This document shows positions 30,702 through 40,181 of a DNA stretch of 64,000 bases, piece by piece (positions within the stretch are counted from its first letter, which is position 1; every line of letters begins with the position of its first letter). The translations under genes and the position numbers were made by a program. The notes under the pieces were generated by a model. It was not told the origin of the DNA. It saw only the letters and a program-made list of their open reading frames with translations, and searched no databases. Source of the DNA: Aliivibrio finisterrensis. GTDB taxonomy: Bacteria; Pseudomonadota; Gammaproteobacteria; Enterobacterales; Vibrionaceae. The stretch is taken from assembly GCF_008933155.1 (NCBI RefSeq), contig NZ_WBVP01000004.1:225839-289838 (forward strand). The letters run 5' to 3'.

Positions 30702-31916
30702 TTATACTTTATGTTGAGCCATTTTTGGTTGTCGCCCTGATAAGCCTAAGGCGCGTTTAAGACATTCATCTTTAACTGGCGTAACCTCATTAGTTAGAGA
30801 CATTCCTATCCCCCTCACTAATTTCTTAATTGGATTAGAACCAGAAAAAAGAGCCTTAAAGCTTTGCATCGACGCTATCATTTGCGCCGCTTCCGCTTTT
30901 CTCCAGCGCTCAAATGGGCGTAAATTGGTTTTTAACCCAATATCTTTACCCTCTTGATGTAGCTCTATAATCGTTTCAGCTAATGCTGCGGCGTCAGCTA
31001 AACCAAGGTTTACTCCTTGCCCTGCTAATGGATGAATTGTATGAGCCGCATCACCGACTAATACAACGCGATCTTTTACAAAATCTTTGGCATAACGCAT
31101 TTTTAAAGGGAAGACTTGTCTCTCTCCTTCGACACGGCATAGGCCTAGTTGGTTATCAAACGCTGCAGTCAATTGCTTATTAAATTCGTCTTCTGGCATT
31201 GAAACTAAGTTTTCTGCATTAAGAGGATCGAGTGACCAAACAATTGAACTCAAATTACTTTCACTCAATGGAAGAAAAGCTAATGGACCTTCTGGTCTAA
31301 AAATTTGACGAGCCGTTTCTGTGTGATTTTCTACGGTTCGTATATTGGCAACTAAAGCACTGTGTCCATAATCCCAATGAGTGAGTGGGATATTAACTTG
31401 ATTACGTAACCAAGAGTTTGCGCCATCAGCACCGACCACTAATTTAGCCGTAATTGCTTTGCCTGATTCTAAATTTAACCACGCTTCACTCTCGCCAAAC
31501 ATAATACTACTACAACGTTCTGGAGCTAATAACGTTACATTTTCTTGTTTAGAAACCATATCTAACAAAGAAAGTTGAATCACTCGGTTTTCAACAATAT
31601 GCCCTAGGTTTCGTTGTGCAATTTGTTCTGCTTCAAAATCAATACGAGCAAAGCTGTCTTGCTCCCATACTGTCATTGAACGGTAAGGAGCGGCTCTACG
31701 AGAGGAGATCCCCTGCCATGCACCAACATTATCTAAAATATATTCACTTGCTCGACTGATTGCTGATACACGAACATCTGGTAAATCAGTTAGATCAGTG
31801 TCTGGTAATTGACTTTCAATGACCGCGATTCTTAATCCACTGCTCTCTAATGCAGCAGCAACGGTCAAACCAACCATGCCACCACCAATAATCGCAACAT
31901 CTACACTTTGCATCAT
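30702..31916 (-). CDS. ubiI: Ubiquinone hydroxylase UbiI (VisC)
   Basis: FAD-dependent monooxygenase that hydroxylates C5 of the ubiquinone precursor ring (2-octaprenylphenol). GGGMVGL is the N-terminal dinucleotide-binding motif and GDAAHTIHPLAGQGVNLGL the second FAD motif typical of the UbiH/VisC family. It has 404 residues. It follows ubiH by 2 bp, giving ygfB-ubiH-ubiI. UbiI rather than UbiH or UbiF is chosen from gene order and similarity of the N-terminus to VisC. Confidence 0.92.
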   Translation of the reverse strand: MMQSVDVAIIGGGMVGLTVAAALESSGLRIAVIESQLPDTDLTDLPDVRVSAISRASEYILDNVGAWQGISSRRAAPYRSMTVWEQDSFARIDFEAEQIAQRNLGHIVENRVIQLSLLDMVSKQENVTLLAPERCSSIMFGESEAWLNLESGKAITAKLVVGADGANSWLRNQVNIPLTHWDYGHSALVANIRTVENHTETARQIFRPEGPLAFLPLSESNLSSIVWSLDPLNAENLVSMPEDEFNKQLTAAFDNQLGLCRVEGERQVFPLKMRYAKDFVKDRVVLVGDAAHTIHPLAGQGVNLGLADAAALAETIIELHQEGKDIGLKTNLRPFERWRKAEAAQMIASMQSFKALFSGSNPIKKLVRGIGMSLTNEVTPVKDECLKRALGLSGRQPKMAQHKV

Positions 31917-31918
31917 AA

Positions 31919-33118
31919 TTATCTATTCACTCTGCCCATAGCTCGTAACGTTAAGGGCTTTAAAAAAGCACGAAAAGTATCAACTGCACACAAACTGACA
32001 TTTCTTCCTATCACCATAGGAAATGCATTATTTGCAAAAATAGACACCAATCCTGCAGTCATGGTTATTGTTTGTTGTTGATCTGGCTGACGGCGTTTTT
32101 GATACGCAGACAACACTGAATATTCGCCAATATCATTACCTGCTTGATTTGCTAGGGTAATACAATCTGCCAATGAGAATACGTCTCTTATTCCTAAATT
32201 AAAACCTTGGCCAGCAATTGGATGCAATGTTTGAGCAGCATTACCAATAGCAGCAAAACGGTGTGATATATGTTGTTTTTGACGACGTAACCACAATGGG
32301 TAATGCGCTCGTTGCCCCGTTTTAGTCAACTGACCTAAACGCCAGCCAAAAGCCTGTTGTAAATGCGCTAGAAACGTATCGTCATCATATCCAAGTATTT
32401 GTTGCGACTCTTCAGGGCTCACACACCACACTAAAGAACTGCGCCCTTGAGACATTGGAAGTAAGGCTAATGGTCCATGCTCAGTAAAGCGTTCAAATGC
32501 CTTACCTTGCGGATGAATAGCCGTCGTGATATTTGCAATAATGGCTACTTGTTCAAAGTCATCATTCAGACTCTCTATATTCATGCTTTTGCACGTTTTT
32601 GATTCCGCGCCATCAGCGGCAATAACTAAGGATGTTGAAATCTGTTCACCTGTCGATAAAGTGATTTTAGATAATGATTGTTCCCTATCAATACCTAAGA
32701 CCGAGGCAGGACAAATAAGCTCAATATGAGGTGAAATTTCAAGTTTTTGATGATAAAAACGACCGACATCGGCTAACTCAACCACATAACCTAATGCATC
32801 AACATTAAGCTCTTTAGCGGTTAATTCAGTCAACCCCATATGATGTCGATCTGACACATGAATATGATCAATTGGCGTTGAAAATGATGCGATACCTGAC
32901 CAAAGACCAATATCTTGCAGTAGCTGAGTCGTACCACTTGAAAGAGCAATACTTCTCGAATCATAACCTGGATGTTGATCTAACTTTGGCTCAACCGCTT
33001 CAATGACGGCGATTGACAATGTCTCTTGGTTCATTTTCTCTAGGGCCAAAGCGAGTGTTGCTCCAGCCATCGCTCCGCCCACGATCACTACATCATAATG
33101 TGTCATAGCATTATCCAT
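31919..33118 (-). CDS. ubiH: Ubiquinone hydroxylase UbiH
   Basis: FAD-dependent monooxygenase for C1 hydroxylation of 2-octaprenyl-6-methoxyphenol. GGAMAGATLAL replaces the usual GGGxxG start of the Rossmann motif, and the second motif is GNAAQTLHPIAGQGFNLGI (GN instead of GD, as in other UbiH). It has 399 residues; a start at MTHYD, four codons later, is possible. The ATG overlaps the ygfB stop by one base, leaving no room for pepP, which lies between these genes in E. coli. Confidence 0.93.
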   Translation of the reverse strand: MDNAMTHYDVVIVGGAMAGATLALALEKMNQETLSIAVIEAVEPKLDQHPGYDSRSIALSSGTTQLLQDIGLWSGIASFSTPIDHIHVSDRHHMGLTELTAKELNVDALGYVVELADVGRFYHQKLEISPHIELICPASVLGIDREQSLSKITLSTGEQISTSLVIAADGAESKTCKSMNIESLNDDFEQVAIIANITTAIHPQGKAFERFTEHGPLALLPMSQGRSSLVWCVSPEESQQILGYDDDTFLAHLQQAFGWRLGQLTKTGQRAHYPLWLRRQKQHISHRFAAIGNAAQTLHPIAGQGFNLGIRDVFSLADCITLANQAGNDIGEYSVLSAYQKRRQPDQQQTITMTAGLVSIFANNAFPMVIGRNVSLCAVDTFRAFLKPLTLRAMGRVNR

Positions 33119-33687
33119 TAGTGTACGGTTTTAGAGCTGTCTTTATGTACTCGTTGCCCGAGTTCCGCATGAATCGTTAGTACACAAATACGAACATGTT
33201 CTAAAACTTGCTCAAATAGGGCTTCTTGTTCTTCCAGATCATCATCTTCATCAATGCCTAGGCGAGCAATTTCTTCTAAATCTAACAAGGCTTCTTTTAA
33301 TGATTCTGATGCTTTGTCCATTTTAAGCTCAACTAAGCCTAACCCTGAGATAAAATGATTTACCCACTCACTTAGTCCATCAGCTCGATTCATTAATGTT
33401 TCAGTGTCATCTGGGATCAACATTTCTAACACAATTACGTCAGACGTTAATTCAGAAACCGTTGATTGAAATACCTGCTCACCCATTTTAATTGCACTAT
33501 CAGGCCAGCCCATGCCTTCATTTGTGTAATCATAAATTAACGGCTTCCATGTTTGATCGTCTAGTGGCAAACCACCACTTACCATTCCGACAAGTAGGCC
33601 ATGCAACTCTGATGGGGTAACCGCTAATCCGCTGTCCTTTAGCGCTGACTCTACAGCTAGGAATGTTGGCATTTTTATTTCACTCAT
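33118..33687 (-). CDS. ygfB: YgfB family protein (UPF0149)
   Basis: Acidic, helical protein of unknown biochemical role; 189 residues with the family features LHGLLVGMVSGGLP near the N-terminus and FISGLGL, then ARLGIDEDDDLEEQEALFEQVLEHVR toward the end. It is the first gene before ubiH-ubiI and divergent from zapA, as in E. coli. In Pseudomonas a YgfB homologue affects beta-lactamase regulation; this does not carry over with confidence. Confidence 0.9.
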   Translation of the reverse strand: MSEIKMPTFLAVESALKDSGLAVTPSELHGLLVGMVSGGLPLDDQTWKPLIYDYTNEGMGWPDSAIKMGEQVFQSTVSELTSDVIVLEMLIPDDTETLMNRADGLSEWVNHFISGLGLVELKMDKASESLKEALLDLEEIARLGIDEDDDLEEQEALFEQVLEHVRICVLTIHAELGQRVHKDSSKTVH

Positions 33688-33928
33688 AGTAAAACGATCT
33701 CTGAATTTATAATCAATAACACAATGCTACCACTTTGCGCATTTTCAGAAAACTCACGATCTCTCGCAATTGAGTATCTTTTCATCAGATTGTTGTTTTA
33801 TTAAGAATATAGTTAACCCTCATCAACAAAGAGAGGGGAAATACTTGAATCTTATTACGGCATTTCTTATAGTTTCATTCACTTATCACTATTCCCTTTT
33901 CTGAATGGTGTAATTCTATTGTTTAACG

Positions 33929-34270
33929 ATGAGTAATGTATTGATGACAAGCCAAGCCGTGCAAGTCCAAATATTAGGACGAGCCATCAAGGTTAACTGC
34001 CCTGCTGGTCAAGAAGCTGCATTGAAAGAAGCAGCGAAAGATTTGGATAACCGAGTAAATGAGCTATCTGAACGAACTAAAGTAACCAATACAGAACAGC
34101 TATTAACTATTACATCATTAAATATATGCTATGAATTACATATGGCGAAAAAAGAGGCAAGTAAACACTCTTCTGATGTTTATGAGCGTATGGGATTACT
34201 TGCTAATGCATTAGAAACAGCGATTTCTACAGTTAAGCCTAGCCAAACAGAAGAAAGTACGGCAGAATAG
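33929..34270 (+). CDS. zapA: Cell division protein ZapA
   Basis: FtsZ-ring stabiliser that bundles protofilaments. The N-terminal domain includes VQVQILGRAIKVNCPAGQE, followed by a long C-terminal helix that forms a coiled-coil tetramer. The longest frame (113 residues) may start 4 codons too early: MTSQAVQVQILGR at 33941 is the alternative. The zapA-ssrS-ygfA arrangement is conserved from E. coli to Vibrio. Confidence 0.94.
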   Translation: MSNVLMTSQAVQVQILGRAIKVNCPAGQEAALKEAAKDLDNRVNELSERTKVTNTEQLLTITSLNICYELHMAKKEASKHSSDVYERMGLLANALETAISTVKPSQTEESTAE

Positions 34271-34300
34271 AAATATCGCTAAGGATAGCAAAAGAATAAA

Positions 34301-34483
34301 ATTTACCCTGGAGTGTTTGTAGGCGGATCTATGTCCCTGAGCCGATAAGCACAAATTAGGGTTAGTATTTGTTTACTACTGAGCATGCTCGGCTCGTACT
34401 GAGAAGCCTACGGTGAACCTTGCTGATCCGCCTTGAACCTAGGGTTCAAGGGCTACGACCACTACGGCACTTTGGGGTATTCC
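34301..34483 (+). ncRNA. ssrS: 6S RNA
   Basis: Regulatory RNA that binds sigma-70 RNA polymerase as an open-promoter mimic in stationary phase. The closing stem pairs TACCCTGGAGTG (34304-34315) with CACTTTGGGGTA (34468-34479). Conserved blocks match E. coli 6S: CCCTGAGCCGATA, GAGCATGCTCGG, TGAGAAGCC and CCTTGAACC followed by GGGTTCAAGGG. It lies between zapA and ygfA, the universal gamma-proteobacterial location. The 5' end is estimated from the stem and could be off by a few bases; the 3' end abuts the ygfA ATG. Confidence 0.95.
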
Positions 34484-35065
34484 ATGACATCTCGTCGACG
34501 CATTCGACAATCGATACGTCAACTTCGCAACACCTTATCTCCTACAGAACAATCACAAGCTGCTGACGCGCTTGTCCTTCAATGTGCTACCAACCCTATA
34601 ATTCAAAAAGCAAATACGATAGCCGTATATTTATCATCTGATGGTGAAGTTGATACTGACCCACTCATTCAATGGTTATGGCAACAAGGTAAGCAAGTTT
34701 CTTTGCCTGTTATACACCCTTTTGCAAAGGGTCATTTATTGTTTCTTGAGTACACAAAAACAACCCCACTCATTCATAATAAATACCAAATACTTGAACC
34801 AAAATTAGATAAAACAAAAATCGTACCGACCTCAGAGCTGGATCTTATTTTGACCCCATTGGTGGCTTTTGATCATACCGGTAACCGTCTAGGCATGGGG
34901 GGAGGATATTATGATCGAACCCTCTCACGTTGGCACACTGACCAGCAAGGGCCAATGCCAATAGGTTTATCTCATTCCTGCCAGCAAGTACCACTATTGC
35001 CGATCGAATCTTGGGATGTACCACTACCTCAAATCATCACCCCTAAAAAAACATGGTTCTGGTAA
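34484..35065 (+). CDS. ygfA: 5-formyltetrahydrofolate cyclo-ligase
   Basis: ATP-dependent conversion of 5-formyl-THF to 5,10-methenyl-THF. The C-terminal motif GMGGGYYDRTL is the family signature. The frame runs back to 34433, but that part lies inside 6S RNA, so ATG 34484 (MTSRRRIRQSIRQLR) is used, giving 193 residues. The only purine-rich ribosome site would be GGGGTA within the last bases of 6S RNA. As in E. coli, ygfA is probably co-transcribed with 6S RNA. Confidence 0.94.
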   Translation: MTSRRRIRQSIRQLRNTLSPTEQSQAADALVLQCATNPIIQKANTIAVYLSSDGEVDTDPLIQWLWQQGKQVSLPVIHPFAKGHLLFLEYTKTTPLIHNKYQILEPKLDKTKIVPTSELDLILTPLVAFDHTGNRLGMGGGYYDRTLSRWHTDQQGPMPIGLSHSCQQVPLLPIESWDVPLPQIITPKKTWFW

Positions 35066-35207
35066 ACCCCAACCGAAATCGTTTGCTTTGACTGTATTTC
35101 CTTCAATTTTTGCTCTTTTCTGACTTATTTTTTCTGACGAAGAAAAAACAGTGCGTTATAATCACGCCGCTTTCATTTGAAGACTATTATTTCATTAGGA
35201 GAATGTC

Positions 35208-35864
35208 ATGACTCAAGACGAGATGAAAAAAGCAGCTGGTTGGGCAGCGTTAGAATACGTAGAAGCTGGCAGCATTGTTGGTGTAGGTACAGGATCAACA
35301 GTAAATCACTTCATCGACGCGCTTGCGACAATGAAAGGCAAAATCAAAGGGGCAGTATCAAGCTCTGTTGCTTCAACAGAAAAACTTAAAGAGCTGGGCA
35401 TTGAGGTTTTTGACTGTAATGATGTTGCAGGTCTTGACGTTTATGTTGATGGCGCTGATGAAATTAATGGTAAAAACGAGATGATTAAAGGTGGCGGTGC
35501 TGCTCTTACTCGTGAAAAAATCGTTGCTGCTATCTCTGATAAGTTTATTTGTATTGTCGACGACACAAAACAAGTTGATGTATTAGGTGCCTTCCCGCTT
35601 CCTGTTGAAGTTATTCCAATGGCTCGCTCTTACGTTGCTCGTGAATTAGTAAAACTAGGCGGAGACCCTGCATACCGTCATGGTGTAACCACTGATAACG
35701 GTAACGTGATCTTAGATGTTCATGGTATGAAAATTACTGATGCGAAAGAGTTAGAAGATAAAATCAATGCATTACCAGGTGTGGTAACGGTTGGTCTATT
35801 CGCTCATCGCGGTGCAGATGTCCTATTAGTAGGCGCTCCTGAAGGCGTTAAAAAGTTCGATTAA
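35208..35864 (+). CDS. rpiA: Ribose-5-phosphate isomerase A
   Basis: Interconverts ribose 5-phosphate and ribulose 5-phosphate in the pentose phosphate pathway. [23 protein letters not shown] and [12 protein letters not shown] (containing the catalytic acid and lysine region) are intact. It has 218 residues (E. coli 219). A good ribosome site, AGGAGAA, precedes ATG 35208. Flanked by its own terminator, with serA next on the same strand, as in E. coli. Confidence 0.98.
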   Translation: MTQDEMKKAAGWAALEYVEAGSIVGVGTGSTVNHFIDALATMKGKIKGAVSSSVASTEKLKELGIEVFDCNDVAGLDVYVDGADEINGKNEMIKGGGAALTREKIVAAISDKFICIVDDTKQVDVLGAFPLPVEVIPMARSYVARELVKLGGDPAYRHGVTTDNGNVILDVHGMKITDAKELEDKINALPGVVTVGLFAHRGADVLLVGAPEGVKKFD

Positions 35865-35923
35865 GTTTCTTTTTTGTCTTAATGCTCCCACCAATCGGGC
35901 GTTAAAAATGTCATTTGATTACA

Positions 35924-35950
35924 AACGGTGCTCATTAGCACCGTTTTTTA
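35924..35950 (+). terminator. Terminator after rpiA
   Basis: AACGGTGCT (35924-35932) / AGCACCGTT (35937-35945), loop CATT, followed by a T-run. Confidence 0.9.
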
Positions 35951-36057
35951 TTAACTATTCCGTAATTTTCTTACCCAAACTGATTATTTTTTGATACTTT
36001 ATAATCATTGAACATAAACTTCCCATCATAAATTTGTTTTTAAGGATAAGAACGACC

Positions 36058-37287
36058 ATGGCAAAAGTATCTCTGGAAAAAGAAAAAATAAAAATTCTTC
36101 TTTTAGAAGGGTTGCACCCATCTTGTGTTGAAGTTTTTCAGGCTGATGGCTATACAAACATCGAATATCATAAGGGATCGTTGTCAGAAGAGGATCTTCT
36201 TGAGGCAGTAAAAGATGTTCACTTTATTGGTCTTCGCTCACGCACTCAATTAACTCAAGAAGTGTTTGATGCCGCAAACAAGTTAGTTGCCGTCGGTTGT
36301 TTCTGTATCGGAACGAACCAAGTGAACTTAACGGCCGCTGCAAAACGCGGTATTCCAGTATTTAATGCCCCTTTCTCTAACACTCGAAGTGTTGCTGAGC
36401 TTGTTTTAGGGCAAATCCTATTACTCCTGCGTGGTATTCCTGAGAAAAATGCGTTAGCTCATCGTGGTATCTGGAAAAAAAGTGCCGATGCTTCTTTTGA
36501 AGCAAGAGGCAAACGTTTGGGTATCATAGGTTATGGACATATCGGTACACAATTAGGTATTTTAGCTGAAAACTTAGGTATGCGAGTCTATTACTACGAT
36601 ATAGAAAACAAGCTATCGCTAGGTAATGCAACTCAGATCCAAACCATGAGTGAGCTATTAAATAAATGTGACGTTATCTCTCTTCATGTTCCAGAAACAC
36701 TAGGAACAAAAGACATGATGGGAGCTGAAGAGTTTGCCCGTATGAAGCCAGGTGCTATCTTTATCAATGCCGCTCGTGGCACTGTCGTTAAGATCCCTGA
36801 CTTATGCGATGCATTAGAGTCTGGTCATTTAGGTGGTGCAGCTATCGATGTATTCCCTGTGGAACCTAAAACAAACGCAGACCCATTCGAATCGCCATTA
36901 CAGAAGTTTGATAATGTTATTCTTACTCCGCATGTCGGAGGCTCGACTCAAGAAGCTCAAGAAAACATCGGCGTTGAAGTCGCAGGGAAACTCACTAAAT
37001 ACTCTGATAATGGTTCAACATTGTCATCAGTAAACTTCCCTGAAGTCTCTCTTCCTGAACATACTGATACGTCTCGTTTGCTTCATATCCATGAGAACCG
37101 TCCAGGTATTCTAACTCAGATAAACAGCATTTTTGCTGATGAAGGGATTAACATTGCCGCTCAATACCTACAAACATCTGCGGATATGGGCTATGTCGTA
37201 ATTGATGTTGAAACCCCTCGTTCTGAAGAAGCATTAGTTAAGCTAAAAGCTATTGAAGGCACAATCCGCGCTCGAATTCTACACTAA
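36058..37287 (+). CDS. serA: D-3-phosphoglycerate dehydrogenase
   Basis: First step of serine synthesis; NAD-dependent oxidation of 3-phosphoglycerate. The start MAKVSLEKEKIK at 36058 matches the E. coli N-terminus; the open frame eight codons upstream is discarded. NAD-binding GYGHIGTQLG and the catalytic segments INAARGT and TPHVGGST are present, followed by a C-terminal ACT domain (HENRPGILTQI) that binds serine for feedback inhibition. It has 409 residues (E. coli 410). Confidence 0.97.
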   Translation: MAKVSLEKEKIKILLLEGLHPSCVEVFQADGYTNIEYHKGSLSEEDLLEAVKDVHFIGLRSRTQLTQEVFDAANKLVAVGCFCIGTNQVNLTAAAKRGIPVFNAPFSNTRSVAELVLGQILLLLRGIPEKNALAHRGIWKKSADASFEARGKRLGIIGYGHIGTQLGILAENLGMRVYYYDIENKLSLGNATQIQTMSELLNKCDVISLHVPETLGTKDMMGAEEFARMKPGAIFINAARGTVVKIPDLCDALESGHLGGAAIDVFPVEPKTNADPFESPLQKFDNVILTPHVGGSTQEAQENIGVEVAGKLTKYSDNGSTLSSVNFPEVSLPEHTDTSRLLHIHENRPGILTQINSIFADEGINIAAQYLQTSADMGYVVIDVETPRSEEALVKLKAIEGTIRARILH

Positions 37288-37294
37288 CATCACT

Positions 37295-37327
37295 AAAAAA
37301 GGGGTTACCACGCGGTAACCCCTTTTT
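37295..37327. terminator. Bidirectional terminator between serA and yggE
   Basis: GGGGTTACC (37301-37309) / GGTAACCCC (37314-37322), loop ACGC, with A6 before and T5 after, serving two convergent genes. Confidence 0.92.
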
Positions 37328-37346
37328 ATTTTTTACTCTTCAGCAA

Positions 37347-38042
37347 CTATTCCTTTAGTCGATAAACAACAGACACTGAATCTGAAATCACCATTTGGTT
37401 ATCTTGGTAGCTTTCTGCAACATTAGAAGCCGCATCCATTCTCATGCTTTTCATTAAGACTGGTTGGCTGTAGTTGTTGCGATAAGAAACCTTCCATACC
37501 CCTTTAACTTCACTGCCAAAACCTTTTGCTAATGATGTTGCTTTTTCATTGGCATCTTTAATTGCCTCTAAACGTGCAGCTTCAATGTATTCTTTCTCTT
37601 TACTTGTCTTTAATTCAATATGATTAATACGATTGATGCCATCACCTAGCGCTTTATCAAGGTATCCATTTAATTTATTTAAATCCATTACCGTAACCGT
37701 AATATTACGAATAGCTTTGTACCCAACAAGCTCTGGTTTTTTCCCTTTTGGATAACGATACTCTGGTGTTAAGTGAATATTCCCACTGTTAATATTTTCA
37801 CGTTTCACACCTTGTACTTCTAAACGAGCAAGAAAACTCGTCACTGCTTTATCTGCTGCTTGCTTTGCTTTTTCTGCGGTTGCTTTACTTTCTACCACAT
37901 CAACTGAAAACTGCGCCATATCTGGCACAACAAGTACCTCTCCTGTACCTAATACTTCAAGATGAGGAAAATCGGGTGATGAAGCAAAAGCCATTGGCGT
38001 TAAACAAGCCGATAAACATAAAGCACTGATTATTTTTTTCAT
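37347..38042 (-). CDS. yggE: SIMPL-domain periplasmic protein (YggE-like, DUF541)
   Basis: Exported protein of the SIMPL/DUF541 family; E. coli YggE lowers oxidative stress when overproduced, but the mechanism is unknown. A signal peptide (about residues 1-20, ending AFA) precedes the repeat-like domain with GEVLVVPDMAQFSVDV and AIRNITVTVMDLNKL. It has 231 residues. It is monocistronic, and in E. coli yggE lies in the same serA-rpiA neighbourhood. Confidence 0.9.
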   Translation of the reverse strand: MKKIISALCLSACLTPMAFASSPDFPHLEVLGTGEVLVVPDMAQFSVDVVESKATAEKAKQAADKAVTSFLARLEVQGVKRENINSGNIHLTPEYRYPKGKKPELVGYKAIRNITVTVMDLNKLNGYLDKALGDGINRINHIELKTSKEKEYIEAARLEAIKDANEKATSLAKGFGSEVKGVWKVSYRNNYSQPVLMKSMRMDAASNVAESYQDNQMVISDSVSVVYRLKE

Positions 38043-38123
38043 GGTTAATATCTCAAAGTAACATCATAGGGTTATGACTATAAGAGTAATAAATAATTCC
38101 CTTAGCCAACCAAAGTTCCATTC

Positions 38124-38152
38124 AAAAAAAATGCTACCCGAAGGCAGCATTT
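38124..38152 (-). terminator. Terminator after mscS
   Basis: Minus-strand stem AAATGCT / AGCATTT extended by GCC/GGT pairs around loop TTCG, followed by eight T. One A-C mismatch within the stem. Confidence 0.8.
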
Positions 38153-38174
38153 AATGTATTGATTTAAGTAAACC

Positions 38175-39035
38175 TTAGTCTACTTTATTTAAATGCACAT
38201 CCATTTGTGGGAATGGGATCTCAATACCTTCATTATCAAGACCCTCTTTAATCGCTTGAAGCGTATCAAAGTAAACATCCCAATATTGTTCTGTTTTACA
38301 CCAAGGACGAACAACAAAGTTTACTGATGAATCAGCAAGAGCAATAACACCCACGGTTGGTGCCGGTGTTTTAAGTACACGCTCATCAGATTCAAGAACT
38401 TTCGTAATCACTTCTTTTGTTTTCTTCAGGTCAGCACTGTAAGACACACCAATCACATGGTCTACACGACGAGTAGCATGACGTGAATAGTTAGTGATTG
38501 GACTGCCGATAACGCCACCATTTGGCACTACAACCATTTTATTATCTGGTGTAGTTAGAATTGTTTGGAAAATTTGAATTGAATCAACAGAACCTGCAAC
38601 CCCACCAATCTCAACATAATCGCCAGACTTAAATGGACGGAATGCTACGATTAATACACCTGCTGCAAAGTTTGATAATGAACCTTGAAGCGCAAGGCCT
38701 ACCGCTAAGCCGGCCGCACCAATAACAGCAACAACAGAAGCGGTTTGAACGCCTACTTTACCTAAAGCTGCAATTAAAACGATAATGAACAAAAGGTAAC
38801 GAACCAGCGTATGAACAAAGTCGACAACGGCCTTATCAACTTTCTTTTTCTGAAGAGCCTTGCTTACACCACCGGCGATTTTCTTAACGATAATATTACC
38901 GATAAAAAGGATCACCAATGCCGAGATAATATTTACTCCATACGTGATAAATAGCTCTGAATTATCTGTTAGCCAATGTTCTAAATTAGCCACACTTGTA
39001 GTAGCTAAATCAGTCACAGCACCTTGATTTGCCAT
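38175..39035 (-). CDS. mscS: Small-conductance mechanosensitive channel MscS
   Basis: Heptameric inner-membrane channel that opens under hypo-osmotic shock. Three transmembrane helices (about residues 29-49, 67-89 and 95-125), the last being the Gly/Ala-rich pore helix GAAGLAVGLALQGSLSNFAAG; the cytoplasmic vestibule follows with the FRPFKSGDYVEIGGVAG beta domain. It has 286 residues, close to E. coli MscS. E. coli mscS is next to yggE too. Confidence 0.96.
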   Translation of the reverse strand: MANQGAVTDLATTSVANLEHWLTDNSELFITYGVNIISALVILFIGNIIVKKIAGGVSKALQKKKVDKAVVDFVHTLVRYLLFIIVLIAALGKVGVQTASVVAVIGAAGLAVGLALQGSLSNFAAGVLIVAFRPFKSGDYVEIGGVAGSVDSIQIFQTILTTPDNKMVVVPNGGVIGSPITNYSRHATRRVDHVIGVSYSADLKKTKEVITKVLESDERVLKTPAPTVGVIALADSSVNFVVRPWCKTEQYWDVYFDTLQAIKEGLDNEGIEIPFPQMDVHLNKVD

Positions 39036-39289
39036 GTAATTTGTCCTTTATAGTTATTCTCAGTATAAATTGAGATGATTGCCATATATTGACGATTTAT
39101 ACCAATTCTAACACTATCAGCGTCAGCTTGATGTAAAATCTCTTTCTAAAATACACTTTTCTCTTTCTATTCTCTTCAATAAGAAAGAAAAACAACCTGA
39201 ATTACAATAACCTACCCAACACTAGCGGATTAAATTATTCTAACTACATTTTACTTACAAAAATAATACATTCAGCTGTCGTGACGTAA

Positions 39290-40069
39290 TTATTTTTGTT
39301 GCTCTTCTCTTTTGAAAACAAATTCACTTTCTGTTGATTCTGCGTCTACAAAGTAATAACCCGCAACACTAAACTCTTTGAGCTCTTCTTTGTTTTTCAC
39401 CCTGTTTTCAATAATAAAACGAGCCATTAAGCCTCGCGCTTTTTTGGCATAAAAGCTGATAATTTTATATTGTCCATTTTTGCAATCTTTAAAGACCGGG
39501 GTTATCACCTTTGCAGCTAATGCTTTTGGTTTTACCGCTTTAAAATATTCATTTGAGGCTAAGTTCACTAAAACATCATCACCTTGTGCTTTCAACACTT
39601 GGTTTAATTGCTCTGTAATTTTACTCCCCCAAAACTGATACAAATTACTACCACGACCATTCGCTAGCTTTGTTCCCATCTCCAAGCGATAAGGTTGCAT
39701 AAGATCCAATGGTTTCAATAGCCCATACAACCCAGACAACATACGTAAATGCGCTTGAGCAAACTCGATATCACTCTCCGTTAGGCTGTTTGCATCTAAC
39801 CCAGTATAAACATCACCTTTAAATGCAAATAGGGCCTGACGAGCATTATCTTGAGTAAACGTCGTTGACCACTCTTCAAAACGCACCGCATTTAAACTTG
39901 CAATTTTGTCACTCACCTTCATTAAGGCGGAGATATCTAATGGCGTTAATTGTTTACATACCTCTACAAGCTCAGCTGAATCAGCAATAAAGTCAGGTTG
40001 AGTAAAGGTTTTAACGGGTAATGGCGTTTCGTAATCCAGTGTTTTCGCAGGTGAAACAACAATAAGCAT
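39290..40069 (-). CDS. yaaA: Peroxide stress protein YaaA
   Basis: DUF328/YaaA family; in E. coli it is OxyR-induced and lowers free iron during peroxide stress. The start [14 protein letters not shown] fits the family from ATG 40069; the frame two codons further upstream is discarded. [11 protein letters not shown] and [25 protein letters not shown] are characteristic. It has 259 residues. Upstream on the same strand is an alanine symporter, as in the thr-yaaA-yaaJ region of E. coli. Confidence 0.95.
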   Translation of the reverse strand: MLIVVSPAKTLDYETPLPVKTFTQPDFIADSAELVEVCKQLTPLDISALMKVSDKIASLNAVRFEEWSTTFTQDNARQALFAFKGDVYTGLDANSLTESDIEFAQAHLRMLSGLYGLLKPLDLMQPYRLEMGTKLANGRGSNLYQFWGSKITEQLNQVLKAQGDDVLVNLASNEYFKAVKPKALAAKVITPVFKDCKNGQYKIISFYAKKARGLMARFIIENRVKNKEELKEFSVAGYYFVDAESTESEFVFKREEQQK

Positions 40070-40122
40070 GAGCAAGATATCCTATGTATTTTTATATACT
40101 ATGATAGTAACTATTCAGATAT

Positions 40123-40151
40123 AAAAAAGCCACGCTAGCTTGCGTGGCTTT
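40123..40151 (-). terminator. Terminator after the alanine symporter gene
   Basis: AAAGCCACGC (40126-40135) / GCGTGGCTTT (40142-40151), loop of 6 nt, with a T-run on the minus-strand side. Confidence 0.9.
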
Positions 40152-40181
40152 GTCTATTTCTTTGATGGATAAAACAAATGA

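Noticed and set aside
34433..34483. Upstream extension of the ygfA reading frame
   Set aside because: These codons fall within the 3' part of 6S RNA, which matches the family in sequence and structure.
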